Assembly (NCBI RefSeq): GCF_052119645.1
Contig: NZ_JBGQOM010000001.1
Location: 666,024-730,023, forward strand
Length of the DNA: 64,000 nucleotides
Direction: 5' to 3'
DNA from: Paraglaciecola sp030730205
Lineage (GTDB): Bacteria > Pseudomonadota > Gammaproteobacteria > Enterobacterales > Alteromonadaceae
The notes below the pieces were generated by a model. It did no database searches. It was not told the origin of the DNA and saw nothing but the letters and a program-made list of their open reading frames with translations. Position numbers and translations under genes: made by a program. Below, piece by piece: positions 8,859 through 18,256 of this stretch (the first letter of the stretch is position 1; each line of letters begins with the position of its first letter).

Positions 8859-9384
8859 GCCAATCGGCTTTACTGAGTTCGAACAAATTACTGCCGGCAT
8901 CCTTCTCATCCATATGGTGCAAACTTTTGAACACAAAACCGAGTTTTGCTAATAAGGCCATAGAAGGTTGATTATTTTTTGCTGTAATAGCCGCTAATAA
9001 AAGCACACTTGTTTTTTCAAACATATTATCAATGATTGCCTTTGCTGCTTCCAACGCATAGCCCTGCCCTCGGGCTTGTGCTAAAAAAGCAAAACCAATA
9101 TCCGGCATACTCAGATTGTCCCGCTGCAATAGGCCGCACAAACCAATTGGCCTCTGCTCGCTGAGCGTTTCAACCACCATCAAACCGAAACCATGTTGCC
9201 TATACATAGCATGAGGTCCTGTTTGGATATAACGTGTGGCGTCCTCGAGATTATGCACGCCTTTGTCGCCAATATAGGTGAGCCAATCAGGCTCATTCAC
9301 TAGCGCATAAATAAAATCCGCATCCGTTAAGCCTAATGAACGCAATGATAGTCGTGCGGTAACGAGGGTTTCAATACTGGGCAT
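8845..9384 (-). CDS. GNAT-family N-acetyltransferase (RimJ/RimL-like)
   Basis: Predicted acetyl-CoA-dependent acetyltransferase. Starting at ATG 9384, eight bases after the upstream stop and behind a GGGGG ribosome site, gives 179 residues beginning MPSIETLVTARLSLRSL, the usual RimJ-type opening. The acetyl-CoA loop is in QARGQGYALEAA and the C-terminal NNQPSMALLAKLGF is typical. A GTG at 9423 would extend into the upstream gene. The substrate cannot be read from sequence. It probably shares a transcript with the membrane protein upstream. Confidence 0.8.
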   Translation of the reverse strand: MPSIETLVTARLSLRSLGLTDADFIYALVNEPDWLTYIGDKGVHNLEDATRYIQTGPHAMYRQHGFGLMVVETLSEQRPIGLCGLLQRDNLSMPDIGFAFLAQARGQGYALEAAKAIIDNMFEKTSVLLLAAITAKNNQPSMALLAKLGFVFKSLHHMDEKDAGSNLFELSKADWLKTP

Positions 9385-9389
9385 TTGAC

Positions 9390-9833
9390 TTAATTGCCCC
9401 CCACCATACAAAGCGCGATACACATAAATATCAGCATAATATGGGGATAGGCCACGGTAGGCCTTAAACCTTGGTGTATATATTCACCGACCAGTGCTTT
9501 GCCGCTTGGGCGAGACGCAAGCCAACTTTGATTGAATTGAAAAGGCAATAAATTGGCCTGGTAATCGCCACATATATTTTGATGAATCGCTTCTTCGACC
9601 ACCAGTAAACGTTGGGCAATTCGATTTTGAAAGGTACACCAGATGGCATCTTGCAACCACAGTATCGCAATGATAACTAATGCCCACAAACCCGCGTGTA
9701 AGCTAAACCACAATAAGCAGCTCAAGGTTATGCTCACTAACTTAATCAATAAAGAGAGTTTTTCATAGCTGTCAGACTGATTTTGTAAAGTCTGCCACTC
9801 GTTTTGGAAAAGTAGTACCTTATCCGTTTGCAT
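9390..9833 (-). CDS. Small membrane protein of unknown function
   Basis: 147 residues from ATG 9833, behind a strong ribosome site AGGGGTAACG. Two adjacent hydrophobic segments lie near residues 30-62 (LVSITLSCLLWF, LWALVIIAILWL) and one near the C-terminus (IMLIFMCIALCMV). Between them is a soluble stretch with QNRIAQRLLVVEEAIH. No family recognised. It sits between epmA and the acetyltransferase on the same strand with short gaps, which suggests a common operon. A longer frame to 9956 runs into epmA and is rejected. Confidence 0.65.
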   Translation of the reverse strand: MQTDKVLLFQNEWQTLQNQSDSYEKLSLLIKLVSITLSCLLWFSLHAGLWALVIIAILWLQDAIWCTFQNRIAQRLLVVEEAIHQNICGDYQANLLPFQFNQSWLASRPSGKALVGEYIHQGLRPTVAYPHIMLIFMCIALCMVGGN

Positions 9834-9856
9834 CGTTACCCCTAAGAAATAAAAAA

Positions 9857-10840
9857 TTACGCATTTGCATAACCAAAGGCTAGTACCTCTGAAATCTGCT
9901 GGCAATCTAAAGCCAACATAACAAGTCGGTCTATGCCCATTGCCACGCCTGAACAAGCAGGCAAACCGTGTTGTAATGCGCTCAGAAAAAATTCGTCTAC
10001 TGCAATAGTCGGCAAGCCTGCTTGTTGCCTTTTATGATTATCTACTTCAAAGCGTCTGCGCTGCTCTTTAACATCACTTAACTCGTTAAAGCCATTAGCC
10101 AACTCTACCCCCTTATAATAAAGTTCAAAGCGCTCTGCGACTAAAGGGTTTGTTGAATTAAGCTTAGCTAAAGCCGCTTGACTGGCTGGAAAATCATAAA
10201 CAAAACACAGCGTATCTTGACTAATAGCCGGCTCAATATGCTGACTAAACAACAGGTTCAGTAATACATCAACGTCATTTTCATTTGCCGCCAGTTCAGC
10301 ATAACCGAGTGAATCACATAAGGCTTTTAAGTTGTGCATATCATCCAGCAACGGATCAAAGTGCAAGATTTGCTTAAAGGCTTGTTGATACGTAAGGCGC
10401 TGTGCTTTGTCAGTGCCTAAAATGCTGCAAGCCAAGATCTCCACTTCATCCATCAGCATGTAATGATCGTAGTCAGGGCGATACCATTCAAGCATGGTAA
10501 ATTCTGGGTTATGTAAACGTCCAGCCTCTTCATTTCTAAAAGCTTTGCTTAGCTGGTAGATCGCGCCACTGCCTGCACACAATAAACGTTTCATGGCAAA
10601 CTCGGGAGAGGTTTGTAAATATAATTGGGTGACATTAGGGGAAAGAGGATCGTCAAACTGGCAACTAAAAGCGCGCAAATTGAGATCGGTAACACTCCCG
10701 TGGCATAAAGCCGGTGTGTCTACTTCTAGTACGTCTCGCTCATCAAAAAACTGCCTTATTTTTTTTAAGATGTCGGCCCGCTGGCGCAACACATCAATAT
10801 TTGCAGACGGTTGCCAATGATTTGTTGGGTTCATGCTCAT
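9857..10840 (-). CDS. epmA: EF-P beta-lysine ligase EpmA
   Basis: Class II LysRS-like enzyme that ligates (R)-beta-lysine onto the conserved Lys of EF-P; it lacks the tRNA anticodon-binding domain. The 327-residue length fits. Class II motif 2 is FRNEEAGRLHNPEF (about 101-114) and motif 3 is GVAMGIDRLVML near 297-308. It lies directly downstream of efp, and the partner aminomutase epmB is divergent on the other side of efp, so the EF-P modification set is together. Confidence 0.95.
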   Translation of the reverse strand: MSMNPTNHWQPSANIDVLRQRADILKKIRQFFDERDVLEVDTPALCHGSVTDLNLRAFSCQFDDPLSPNVTQLYLQTSPEFAMKRLLCAGSGAIYQLSKAFRNEEAGRLHNPEFTMLEWYRPDYDHYMLMDEVEILACSILGTDKAQRLTYQQAFKQILHFDPLLDDMHNLKALCDSLGYAELAANENDVDVLLNLLFSQHIEPAISQDTLCFVYDFPASQAALAKLNSTNPLVAERFELYYKGVELANGFNELSDVKEQRRRFEVDNHKRQQAGLPTIAVDEFFLSALQHGLPACSGVAMGIDRLVMLALDCQQISEVLAFGYANA

Positions 10841-10873
10841 GACTCAAATATCTGACTATGGTGTTTTACTCAT

Positions 10874-10900
10874 AAAAAAGCTCACCTAAGTGAGCTTTTT
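10874..10900 (-). terminator. Rho-independent terminator of efp
   Basis: Perfect stem AAAAAGCTCAC/GTGAGCTTTTT with a short loop, 19 bp past the efp stop, with a T-run on the minus strand. epmA therefore needs a promoter between here and 10840, or partial read-through. Confidence 0.85.
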
Positions 10901-10918
10901 ACCGACATAAAGCGGTGA

Positions 10919-11488
10919 CTACTTTTGTACTCGCGACACATATTCTCCGCTACGCGTATCCACTTTAACAATTTCACCCTGTTGAACAAACAAAGGTACT
11001 CGAACAACAGCCCCCGTTGATAAGGTTGCGGGTTTTCCACCAGTACCAGCGGTATCCCCTTTAAGGCCGGGATCGGTCTGAACAATTTCTAGTTCAACAA
11101 AATTAGGTGGGCTAACCGCAATGGGTGTGCCATTCCACAAGGTAATCGTACAAAGATCATTTTCAACTAACCATTTAAGATTATCGCCTAATGCCTTAGA
11201 ATCAGCAGCGATTTGCTCAAAGGTTTCATTGTTCATAAAGTGCCAAAATTCACCATCGGTGTACAGATAGGCTAGGTCAGTATCCATGACGTCTGCGCTT
11301 TCTACGGTATCACCAGATTTGAAGGTTTTTTCGAGTACTTTATTTGAAATCAATTTGCGAATTCTTACACGGCTAAAGGCTTGGCCTTTACCAGGTTTAA
11401 CAAATTCATTTTCTAGAATGTTGCAAGGTTCGCCGTCGAGCATGATTTTAAGGCCCGCTTTGAACTCGTTTGTGCTGATATTAGCCAT
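10919..11488 (-). CDS. efp: Translation elongation factor P
   Basis: Relieves ribosome stalling at consecutive prolines. The 189-residue, three-domain protein carries the modified lysine in the loop PGKGQA, Lys34, the site beta-lysylated by EpmA/EpmB. Both modifying enzymes flank it, which supports the Lys-type rather than the Arg-rhamnosyl type. The start codon is 34 bp from the divergent epmB start, so promoters must overlap coding sequence. Confidence 0.97.
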   Translation of the reverse strand: MANISTNEFKAGLKIMLDGEPCNILENEFVKPGKGQAFSRVRIRKLISNKVLEKTFKSGDTVESADVMDTDLAYLYTDGEFWHFMNNETFEQIAADSKALGDNLKWLVENDLCTITLWNGTPIAVSPPNFVELEIVQTDPGLKGDTAGTGGKPATLSTGAVVRVPLFVQQGEIVKVDTRSGEYVSRVQK

Positions 11489-11522
11489 GTGTCCTCGTGA
11501 AGATAAAATACTGAGTCAATAA

Positions 11523-12545
11523 TTGTTGCAAATAATACCTAAAAAAATCATCGCTGTAGAGCATAACTGGCAAAAAGAACTCGCAATGGCGTTTTCAGAC
11601 CCTATTACTCTACTTAATTACCTACAACTGCCCGCTGATGACTTTGCCGACGACATTAAAGCAAGGTCGCTATTTCCCTTGCGTGTGCCTCGTCCCTTTG
11701 CCGATAAAATGGTCAAAGGAGATGCCAATGACCCCTTATTTAAACAGGTTTTTACCAGCCAATTAGAATTCCAAAAAGCCGCAAATTTTGTGGCCGATCC
11801 GCTGGATGAACATGAAAACGTACAACCGGGCATTCTACATAAATACAAAAGTCGTTTGCTAATGTTGATACGCGGTGGTTGTGCGGTTAATTGCCGCTAC
11901 TGTTTTCGTCGTCATTTTCCCTATGGCGATAACCATTTAAATCGCAAAGAATGGCGCACTGCCCTGGATTACATCAAAGCTGATACTCAGTTAAACGAGG
12001 TTATTTATTCAGGGGGCGATCCCCTAATGGCGAAAGATGATTTTTTGCAATGGCTAACCGAAGAAATTGCTGCCATTGGACACATTAAACGCTTGCGTGT
12101 CCATACTCGTTTACCGGTGGTGATACCCTCACGTGTCACCGATGAATTAATTTCATGGCTCACAGCAAGTCGCTTGCAGCCCATCCTGGTACTACACATT
12201 AATCATGCCAACGAAATTGATGATAAGCTCAAGCAAGCGCTCACAAAATTAAAACAGGCCGGCGTCACTTTATTAAATCAAGCCGTATTACTGAAAGGCA
12301 TAAACGATCAAGTCGAGCAGCAAATCGCCCTCAGTGAAGCATTATTTGCCAGTGGCGTATTACCCTACTACTTACACCTATTAGATAAAGTAGCAGGCGC
12401 CAGTCATTTTGATTGCCCCGAAACGCATGCTCAAACATTAATGGCTGAGCTCATTAAAGCTTTACCCGGTTATTTGGTCCCCAAGTTAGTGCGGGAGGTA
12501 GGTGGTCAGCCAGGCAAAACGCCCATCGACCTCCACTTAACTTAG
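11523..12545 (+). CDS. epmB: EF-P-associated lysine 2,3-aminomutase EpmB
   Basis: Radical SAM, PLP-dependent enzyme that converts (S)-alpha-lysine to (R)-beta-lysine for EF-P modification. The cluster motif CxxxCxxC is Cys120, Cys124 and Cys127 (CAVNCRYC). The start is unusual: an in-frame stop ends at 11522 and the first codons are TTG TTG. The first ATG (11586) would remove the N-terminal segment that aligns with E. coli EpmB (NWQKELAMAFSDP). A TTG start at 11523 or 11526 is therefore most likely. Confidence 0.93.
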   Translation: MLQIIPKKIIAVEHNWQKELAMAFSDPITLLNYLQLPADDFADDIKARSLFPLRVPRPFADKMVKGDANDPLFKQVFTSQLEFQKAANFVADPLDEHENVQPGILHKYKSRLLMLIRGGCAVNCRYCFRRHFPYGDNHLNRKEWRTALDYIKADTQLNEVIYSGGDPLMAKDDFLQWLTEEIAAIGHIKRLRVHTRLPVVIPSRVTDELISWLTASRLQPILVLHINHANEIDDKLKQALTKLKQAGVTLLNQAVLLKGINDQVEQQIALSEALFASGVLPYYLHLLDKVAGASHFDCPETHAQTLMAELIKALPGYLVPKLVREVGGQPGKTPIDLHLT

Positions 12546-12546
12546 C

Positions 12547-12609
12547 CAGTAATACAAGCTACATAAAAAGCGATTGTAGAGGCAGTTGCGTGTTTATTAC
12601 TGCTTTTTT
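12547..12609 (+). terminator. Possible epmB terminator
   Basis: CAGTAATA (12547-12554) pairs with TATTACTG (12595-12602), which is followed by C and six T. The loop is about 40 bases, unusually long. A shorter alternative pairs GCAGT with ACTGC just before the same T-run. Either could end epmB before the convergent nagP. Confidence 0.4.
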
Positions 12610-12615
12610 ATGTCA

Positions 12616-13935
12616 TTAAGCGCGTCGCCACTCTGTCATGCTGCAGCCTTTAATGCCATAAAACAAAATGAACAAATAACAGGGCACCATCATCCAATAA
12701 GCATCAATGGGGCTGTAGTGAGAAGAAAGCACGCCAAACACCATGGGGAGAATCGCACCACCCGCAATTCCCATGATCAGTAAGGCTGAACCTTTGGCGG
12801 TAAAGTAACCTAAATTTTGTAAGGCCAAAGGCCACACCGCAGGCCATACAATGGCGTTCGATAAGCCCAATAATGCGACAAAGGCAACGGTATTAGGAAT
12901 GGTTTGGATACCCAACCAGCCCCACAACATTTCAGACACACCGAAGTGGGCTGGATTTGAATAAATCACACAGATTGAAAATGCGATTCCTGAAACTGCT
13001 GAAGCAATCAGTAAGGTTTTTTGCGAAATAAACCGCGGCGTTAAAAACAAGCCCAGCAGGTAACCCATTACCATAAAAAACATGGTAAATGAGGTCAATG
13101 AAGTGGCATTTTCAACGCCCAAGCCCGAGCCCAATAAACCAATGGTGTCACCGGCAATAACCTCAACACCTACGTAGAAAAACAAGGTAACGACCCCAAG
13201 AATCAAATGTGGGAAATGCAACACAGACGTTTTGTCTGAGTGACTTACTTGCAGACTCTGCGCTTCATGTTCTAAATCGAGCTCAGGTAAATCTGAAAAA
13301 CGCAAGGCAACGGCAAGTAAGCTTAGCGCGATAGCCATACCCAAATAAGGCAAAATTAGGTTGTCTGACATGATGGTTATTTGACTTGCTTGTTCAGCAG
13401 GGCTAAGCAATTCAAATGTTTTAGCGCTAATGCCTTCAAATTCACCCAAAATCAGAAAGGTAAAGATAATCGGAGCAAGCACACCTGCACCTTTATTGAG
13501 AAGCCCCATGATAGAAATTCGCGCTGCAGCAGACTCTTGCGGACCCACTTTCACTAAATAAGGGTTTGACGCTGTTTGTAAAATGGTAAGCCCTGAACCA
13601 ACAACAAATTGCGCAAACAAAAAGATGCTAAAAGCTTGAGACTTGGCTGCTGGAATAAATAACAAACAACCCGCAGCGATAAGACCTAAGCCAATTGACA
13701 TGGCATTTTTATATCCGCTTTTTTCCAGAATATACGACATAGGCAGCGCCATCACTACATAAGCAATATAAAAACTGAAGGCGATCAACATAGCTTGAAT
13801 TTCACCAAGCTGGCAAACAATTTGTAAAAACGGTATCAACGCACCGTTTAACCACGTTATAAATCCAAAAACAAAAAACAGTGATCCTATGATGACTAAT
13901 GGCATCCAATTGCCATAGGTTAATCGTGCTTGCAT
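12616..13935 (-). CDS. nagP: N-acetylglucosamine MFS permease NagP
   Basis: Inner-membrane sugar:H+ symporter of the FHS subfamily, which imports free GlcNAc in organisms lacking a GlcNAc PTS. 439 residues with about 12 hydrophobic helices. The FHS features FGFITWLNGALIPFLQ (23-38) and QTASNPYLVKVGP (about 120-132) are clear. Last gene of nagX-nagK-nagB-nagA-nagP, 12 bp after nagA. Related FHS permeases carry glucose or fucose; the nag context settles the substrate. Confidence 0.9.
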   Translation of the reverse strand: MQARLTYGNWMPLVIIGSLFFVFGFITWLNGALIPFLQIVCQLGEIQAMLIAFSFYIAYVVMALPMSYILEKSGYKNAMSIGLGLIAAGCLLFIPAAKSQAFSIFLFAQFVVGSGLTILQTASNPYLVKVGPQESAAARISIMGLLNKGAGVLAPIIFTFLILGEFEGISAKTFELLSPAEQASQITIMSDNLILPYLGMAIALSLLAVALRFSDLPELDLEHEAQSLQVSHSDKTSVLHFPHLILGVVTLFFYVGVEVIAGDTIGLLGSGLGVENATSLTSFTMFFMVMGYLLGLFLTPRFISQKTLLIASAVSGIAFSICVIYSNPAHFGVSEMLWGWLGIQTIPNTVAFVALLGLSNAIVWPAVWPLALQNLGYFTAKGSALLIMGIAGGAILPMVFGVLSSHYSPIDAYWMMVPCYLFILFYGIKGCSMTEWRRA

Positions 13936-13947
13936 CGGCTCTTCCTT

Positions 13948-15099
13948 TTACATGTTATAATTATGTTGTTTTATGCCGTTCACCCAGCAGTGGGTAATCG
14001 ATAACGCATCGTCGAGCAGCAACATATTAGCTTGCTGTCCCACGCGTAAATATCCCAAACGGTGCTGGGCATTAAGTAAATGAGCAGGCGTGGAGGTGGC
14101 CATTGTTAAACTGTCTACTAAAGGAATCTGTAAATCAAAATGACAGTTTTTCACCGCGCCAATCATATCAAGTGCAGAGCCAGCCAGTGTGCCATCTGGT
14201 AAGGTCAACTTTGACCCTTCCCGCTGAATAACCGTGCCCATATAAGGCAGTTGTTGCATATCACTGCCCACGTGCGCCATTGCATCGGTGACCAAAATCA
14301 TACGTTGTGCGCCCTTACACTGATACGCCAGTTTAACGCTCAGTGGGTGGACGTGATGGTGATCAACAATAATACCGCAATAGGCTTGCTGCGCAGACAA
14401 AGCCGCTCCTACCATGCCCGGTTCACGGCTGGTTAATGGCGACATCGCATTATATAAATGGGTAAAACCAACTGCGCCGGCTTCTATCGCTTTGAGGGCG
14501 GTTTCGGCATCAGTATTTGAGTGGCCTAAAAAGACTAAAACACCACGTGCGCTTAACTCTTTAATCACATCCGGCGCAACGGTTTCAGGTGCAACAGTTA
14601 CCACCACCTTACCCAAATCAGTACGGCTAAAAACCTGTAACTCTTTGTCTGTGAGTGCGCGCACATACTCTGCACTGTGAATGCCGCGTTTAGGCAGAGA
14701 TAAATGCGGCCCTTCAAAATGCACACCAACAATAATTGAATGTTGTGCAGCCATCACGCTAGCGATGGATTCTGCTGCCTCTTCCATCACGCTCAGTCTA
14801 TCTGTGATCACCGTTGGTAGCATGGAAGTAGTGCCAAATTGCAGATGGGCCGTTGCCATGGTATTTAAGGTGTTTACGTTTGGTGTACTATTAAATAAAT
14901 CACCGCCACCGCCATTAACTTGAATGTCAATAAATCCGGGACTCACCAAACCATCGAGTACTTCGGCCGTGTCACTAGCCAGACTATTGGCACGTAAGCT
15001 ATTAATGATGCCGTTTTTGATGGTGAAACTAACATTTAAAAGTAGTTTTTCACCATCGAAAAAGCGCGCTGCAAAGTAATTGTGGGTCACATCGTTCAT
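13948..15099 (-). CDS. nagA: N-acetylglucosamine-6-phosphate deacetylase
   Basis: Removes acetate from GlcNAc-6-P in the cytoplasm. The 383-residue amidohydrolase has metal/active-site residues Glu129 (HFEGPHL), His193 (LGHS), His214 (THLYNAM) and Asp272 (LVTDAMA), matching E. coli NagA positions closely. The start overlaps the nagB-II stop by 4 bp, indicating coupled translation. Confidence 0.96.
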   Translation of the reverse strand: MNDVTHNYFAARFFDGEKLLLNVSFTIKNGIINSLRANSLASDTAEVLDGLVSPGFIDIQVNGGGGDLFNSTPNVNTLNTMATAHLQFGTTSMLPTVITDRLSVMEEAAESIASVMAAQHSIIVGVHFEGPHLSLPKRGIHSAEYVRALTDKELQVFSRTDLGKVVVTVAPETVAPDVIKELSARGVLVFLGHSNTDAETALKAIEAGAVGFTHLYNAMSPLTSREPGMVGAALSAQQAYCGIIVDHHHVHPLSVKLAYQCKGAQRMILVTDAMAHVGSDMQQLPYMGTVIQREGSKLTLPDGTLAGSALDMIGAVKNCHFDLQIPLVDSLTMATSTPAHLLNAQHRLGYLRVGQQANMLLLDDALSITHCWVNGIKQHNYNM

Positions 15100-16100
15100 C
15101 GAGTTTGGGTCACTTTATTTAAACCAACGGGATTATCGGGATCGCAGCCCATTTGCTGAGCAATATGCTCAATATCCAAATAGAAACGCTGCATGATCAA
15201 CAAAGGCAAAAAACGCGGTGAGGTATCGGCATCAAAAAAAGACAAGGTGCATACCTTGCCACCACGGGCTTTAATTTCGTCTATCTGCTCACTATGCGCA
15301 ACAATACTTTCGTCAACGACACTGATATCGATAATTGTCATCTGTTTGTTTAACAAAGAAATAGGCCCGTGTAAAAATTCTGCACTACTGAAAGCTTCGG
15401 CTTGAATGGCGCAAATCTCTTTAATTTTGAGTGAAATCTCGCGGGCGATGGCATAACCAAATCCTCGACCTAACACCACGCAATGGCGTAAATTTTGTAA
15501 TACATCTAAGTGTAATTGCGGCTTCGAGGCCTGTGCTTGTGCCATTAAGGTCGGCAAAGTAGTCATGAGGCTCAAGAGTTTTTCGTCATTTTTCCAATGA
15601 GCCACAATATTTAAAATACTAAATAAGGTGCATAAATAGGTTTTTGTTGCTGCAACGGCTTTTTCAGGGCCCGCTAATAAAGGAATAAATACATCAGCAA
15701 TGTCAGCGAGTGGCGACGCCTCATCGTTAACTAAAGCAACACATAAGGCGCCTGATGCTTTTGCCGCTTTTGCTTGCGCAAGCACGTCTGGGCTGCGACC
15801 CGATTGCGAAATAATAATCACCAAGGCTCGTTTTAGATCCAAAGACTTTCCAAAAATACTCGCGACCGATGGCGCTGCAGATGACACGGGAATACCTAAT
15901 TCAACTTCAATCAAATACTTAGCATACACACCCGCATGGTCTGAGGTACCACGCCCCACAATATAGACATATTCTGGAGAAAAGGCGCGTATCTGCTTGG
16001 CCAAATTAAAATAGAGATTTACGTGCGCCGCGGCATGTACGCGAAATCGCTCTGGCGTTTCACTGACTTCTTGAAGCATTAAACTTTTTTTTGTGGTCAT
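15096..16100 (-). CDS. nagB: Glucosamine-6-phosphate deaminase, SIS type (NagB-II)
   Basis: Converts GlcN-6-P to fructose-6-P and ammonia. It is a 334-residue two-SIS-domain protein rather than the classical NagB fold. It resembles the isomerase half of GlmS but lacks the glutaminase domain. SIS signatures are GRGTSDHAG (49-57) and IISQSGRSPDVL (about 96-107), with the C-terminal FLHGPISL near 243. NagB-II of this type is known from Shewanella nag clusters. Start and stop overlap nagK and nagA by 4 bp each. Confidence 0.92.
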   Translation of the reverse strand: MTTKKSLMLQEVSETPERFRVHAAAHVNLYFNLAKQIRAFSPEYVYIVGRGTSDHAGVYAKYLIEVELGIPVSSAAPSVASIFGKSLDLKRALVIIISQSGRSPDVLAQAKAAKASGALCVALVNDEASPLADIADVFIPLLAGPEKAVAATKTYLCTLFSILNIVAHWKNDEKLLSLMTTLPTLMAQAQASKPQLHLDVLQNLRHCVVLGRGFGYAIAREISLKIKEICAIQAEAFSSAEFLHGPISLLNKQMTIIDISVVDESIVAHSEQIDEIKARGGKVCTLSFFDADTSPRFLPLLIMQRFYLDIEHIAQQMGCDPDNPVGLNKVTQTR

Positions 16101-16987
16101 GATGACTTCTTCTTAAATAAGGTTCTGGCTAATTGCACCGCACCTGTTTCTGGTGAGCATAGCGGTGTACTGAGTAAGGTTTGCGTCTGTGCATTAAAAT
16201 ACCCACAAAGGCGTTTGGCGATTGTGCCGATCATTGCGATGCGAGGGGGCTGGGTATGGTTAACCCGCTGGATAAGATGTTCTAAATAGCCCACCGCCTC
16301 ACCAACAATTAGCACTGCATTGGCATCAGCCTGCTCATAAAACTTCAATACAAGCGGTGCAAATTGGGCGTATTCAGCAGGCGCAAATTTTAGTGCATAC
16401 CCTACAATATCGGTGGCGCTATGCGCATTGAAATGCTGAGCTATGTGCTCGGTTAGGCCTGACGGTATGCGCATCTTGTCTAAACTTTCAAGGGTATAAA
16501 CCAAAGCCTGCCAGCCCAACCACGCGCCACTGCCTTTATCCCCCAAGGGAAAACCATGGCCGCCCACAATAGTATGTTTTCCCCTTACCACCGAAAACGC
16601 CGATGAACCTGTACCGCTTATAATAATTCCACCGTCGTTGCCGCCATGGGCCCCTAAACAGGCAATGTGTAAGTCAGTGGTCAAATACATGTTGGCAAAA
16701 GGGTGTTGCCACTCTTCTATCAATGATCGGTATTTTGGAATATTAACCCCGGCTAAACCCAGCACAACAGAGGAGCGACTGAAGTCATCTTCACCCAATC
16801 CAGCTTGTTGTAAAGCGAGCAAACTCGACGTAAGAATTGATTGCTTGGCTACTTGGCTATCTCGCGCAGGATTGGCAGATCCCGATAATCCTTCGCCCAA
16901 CAACTCACCTTGTGCGTTTTCTAAACGCGCTTGGCACTTGGTGCCACCGCCGTCTATACCAATAAAAAGTTGTTTACCTTTGTCCAC
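16097..16987 (-). CDS. nagK: N-acetylglucosamine kinase, BadF/BcrAD type
   Basis: Phosphorylates imported GlcNAc to GlcNAc-6-P. 296 residues of the ASKHA fold: phosphate-1 motif FIGIDGGGTKC at 8-18, adenosine/phosphate-2 stretch GGIIISGTGSSAF at about 117-129. This family, like human NAGK, is distinct from E. coli ROK-type NagK. Second gene of the operon, 49 bp after nagX, and overlapping nagB by 4 bp. Confidence 0.91.
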   Translation of the reverse strand: MDKGKQLFIGIDGGGTKCQARLENAQGELLGEGLSGSANPARDSQVAKQSILTSSLLALQQAGLGEDDFSRSSVVLGLAGVNIPKYRSLIEEWQHPFANMYLTTDLHIACLGAHGGNDGGIIISGTGSSAFSVVRGKHTIVGGHGFPLGDKGSGAWLGWQALVYTLESLDKMRIPSGLTEHIAQHFNAHSATDIVGYALKFAPAEYAQFAPLVLKFYEQADANAVLIVGEAVGYLEHLIQRVNHTQPPRIAMIGTIAKRLCGYFNAQTQTLLSTPLCSPETGAVQLARTLFKKKSS

Positions 16988-17036
16988 GTTACCTACTCTT
17001 AACTGAAATTTTCAAAATACGGATGACTCAATCACA

Positions 17037-18119
17037 TTAAATTTTTATGAAGATCTGCTTTTTATACAGCACCCAAACCGGCACAAAACACAGACATAAA
17101 AACATCGCAATCCACATCGCAGAGCTGAAAAAGGGGCTAATGCCAAGACTATGTGTCAACGTTTCATAGGCCCCCAGAACAGATATGCCATGTATTTTTA
17201 GGTCGAGTAACTTTTCAAAAATAATGTGCAGAACGTAGGCAGTAATAGCATTGGCGCCAAAAACTTGAGCAACATAGGTAAAGCGGCGGTATTGCTTGAT
17301 ATCGGTACACCACATTAAAAACGCCAAGGACATACTCGCAATACCACCAGTAATGAGCACGAATGAGCTAGACCAGATTTGCTTAATGGGTAAAAACCAT
17401 AAACTCCACATTCCACCTAGCAAAGCGCAAGCAAAACCAAATACAAATAAACTCATAACCAGATACGGTAAATCTTGCTGTTTACGAAGAATGATTTTAC
17501 CCATCAGTACGCCAATGACGCCGGTGACAATAGCGGGATAGGTACTCAGCACACCTTCAGGATCCCAATCGCCGCGCCACAACATGCCTGGCAGATAAGC
17601 CATATCAAACCAATTGACGATGTTTTTTCCACGGAGCAACTGGCCAGCCTCCATACCAGGAGCGGGGACAAATAAAATAAATAACCAGTAGCTGACCAAG
17701 ATGAAAATACTGAGTTTAACCAACTGCGAGGTAGAGCAATACAAACATAAAAAGGAGCAAACTAAGTACACAATGGCAATACGCTGCAGCACGCCAAGCA
17801 CCCTAATATCGCTAAAATGCAAATAAATCAGGTTAACTGCCATACCCAGTAAAAACATGATAATGCTTCGTTTAAGTACCTTCTTCATGATGGTGGCAGG
17901 GTCATCAATACCCGGCTTAAAATTCTTTAAACCTAGGCTGATAGCAACACCTACGATGATGATAAAAAAAGGAAATACCACATCGGCAAACAGAACCCCG
18001 TCCCAATAGGCATGAGAAAATTGCCCATAAGTGTTGGGACTGTTGACCATAATCATAAATATAATGGTCAAACCTCGAAATATATCTAAGGCAAAGAGTC
18101 GAGAGCTACTAGGTTTCAT
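17037..18119 (-). CDS. nagX: NagX, HGSNAT-like membrane protein
   Basis: First gene of the nag operon. 360 residues with about ten transmembrane helices. It belongs to the family that includes lysosomal heparan-alpha-glucosaminide N-acetyltransferase. The segment FSHAYWDGVLFADVVFPFF (34-52) aligns with the human active-site region HASWNGLTVADLVFPWF, so His36 matches the acetyl-accepting His. The N-terminus RLFALDIFRGLTIIFMI is typical. The biochemical role of NagX is not established; acetyl transfer to a glucosaminide or a sugar-handling role are both open. An operator palindrome lies about 90 bp upstream. Confidence 0.82.
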   Translation of the reverse strand: MKPSSSRLFALDIFRGLTIIFMIMVNSPNTYGQFSHAYWDGVLFADVVFPFFIIIVGVAISLGLKNFKPGIDDPATIMKKVLKRSIIMFLLGMAVNLIYLHFSDIRVLGVLQRIAIVYLVCSFLCLYCSTSQLVKLSIFILVSYWLFILFVPAPGMEAGQLLRGKNIVNWFDMAYLPGMLWRGDWDPEGVLSTYPAIVTGVIGVLMGKIILRKQQDLPYLVMSLFVFGFACALLGGMWSLWFLPIKQIWSSSFVLITGGIASMSLAFLMWCTDIKQYRRFTYVAQVFGANAITAYVLHIIFEKLLDLKIHGISVLGAYETLTHSLGISPFFSSAMWIAMFLCLCFVPVWVLYKKQIFIKI

Positions 18120-18208
18120 CGCTGTCCTTCTTAATATTTAACTCGCATATCATCGGCTACGCCTATTACCTGCCAGTGTTGCTTATGCTTGCTACCTTAC
18201 CCATTCAA

Positions 18209-18222
18209 TGTCAACGTTGTCA
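18209..18222. promoter_or_regulatory. Predicted NagR operator, nagX/nagR control region
   Basis: TGTCAACGTTGTCA is a 14-bp palindrome with one mismatch pair and the CG centre typical of LacI-family sites. It matches the two sites before the TonB receptor in 13 of 14 positions. It lies between the divergent nagX operon and nagR, so it may control both. Confidence 0.8.
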
Positions 18223-18256
18223 AGGTTATTTATTCAGCGTTTAAGAGAATGATGCC

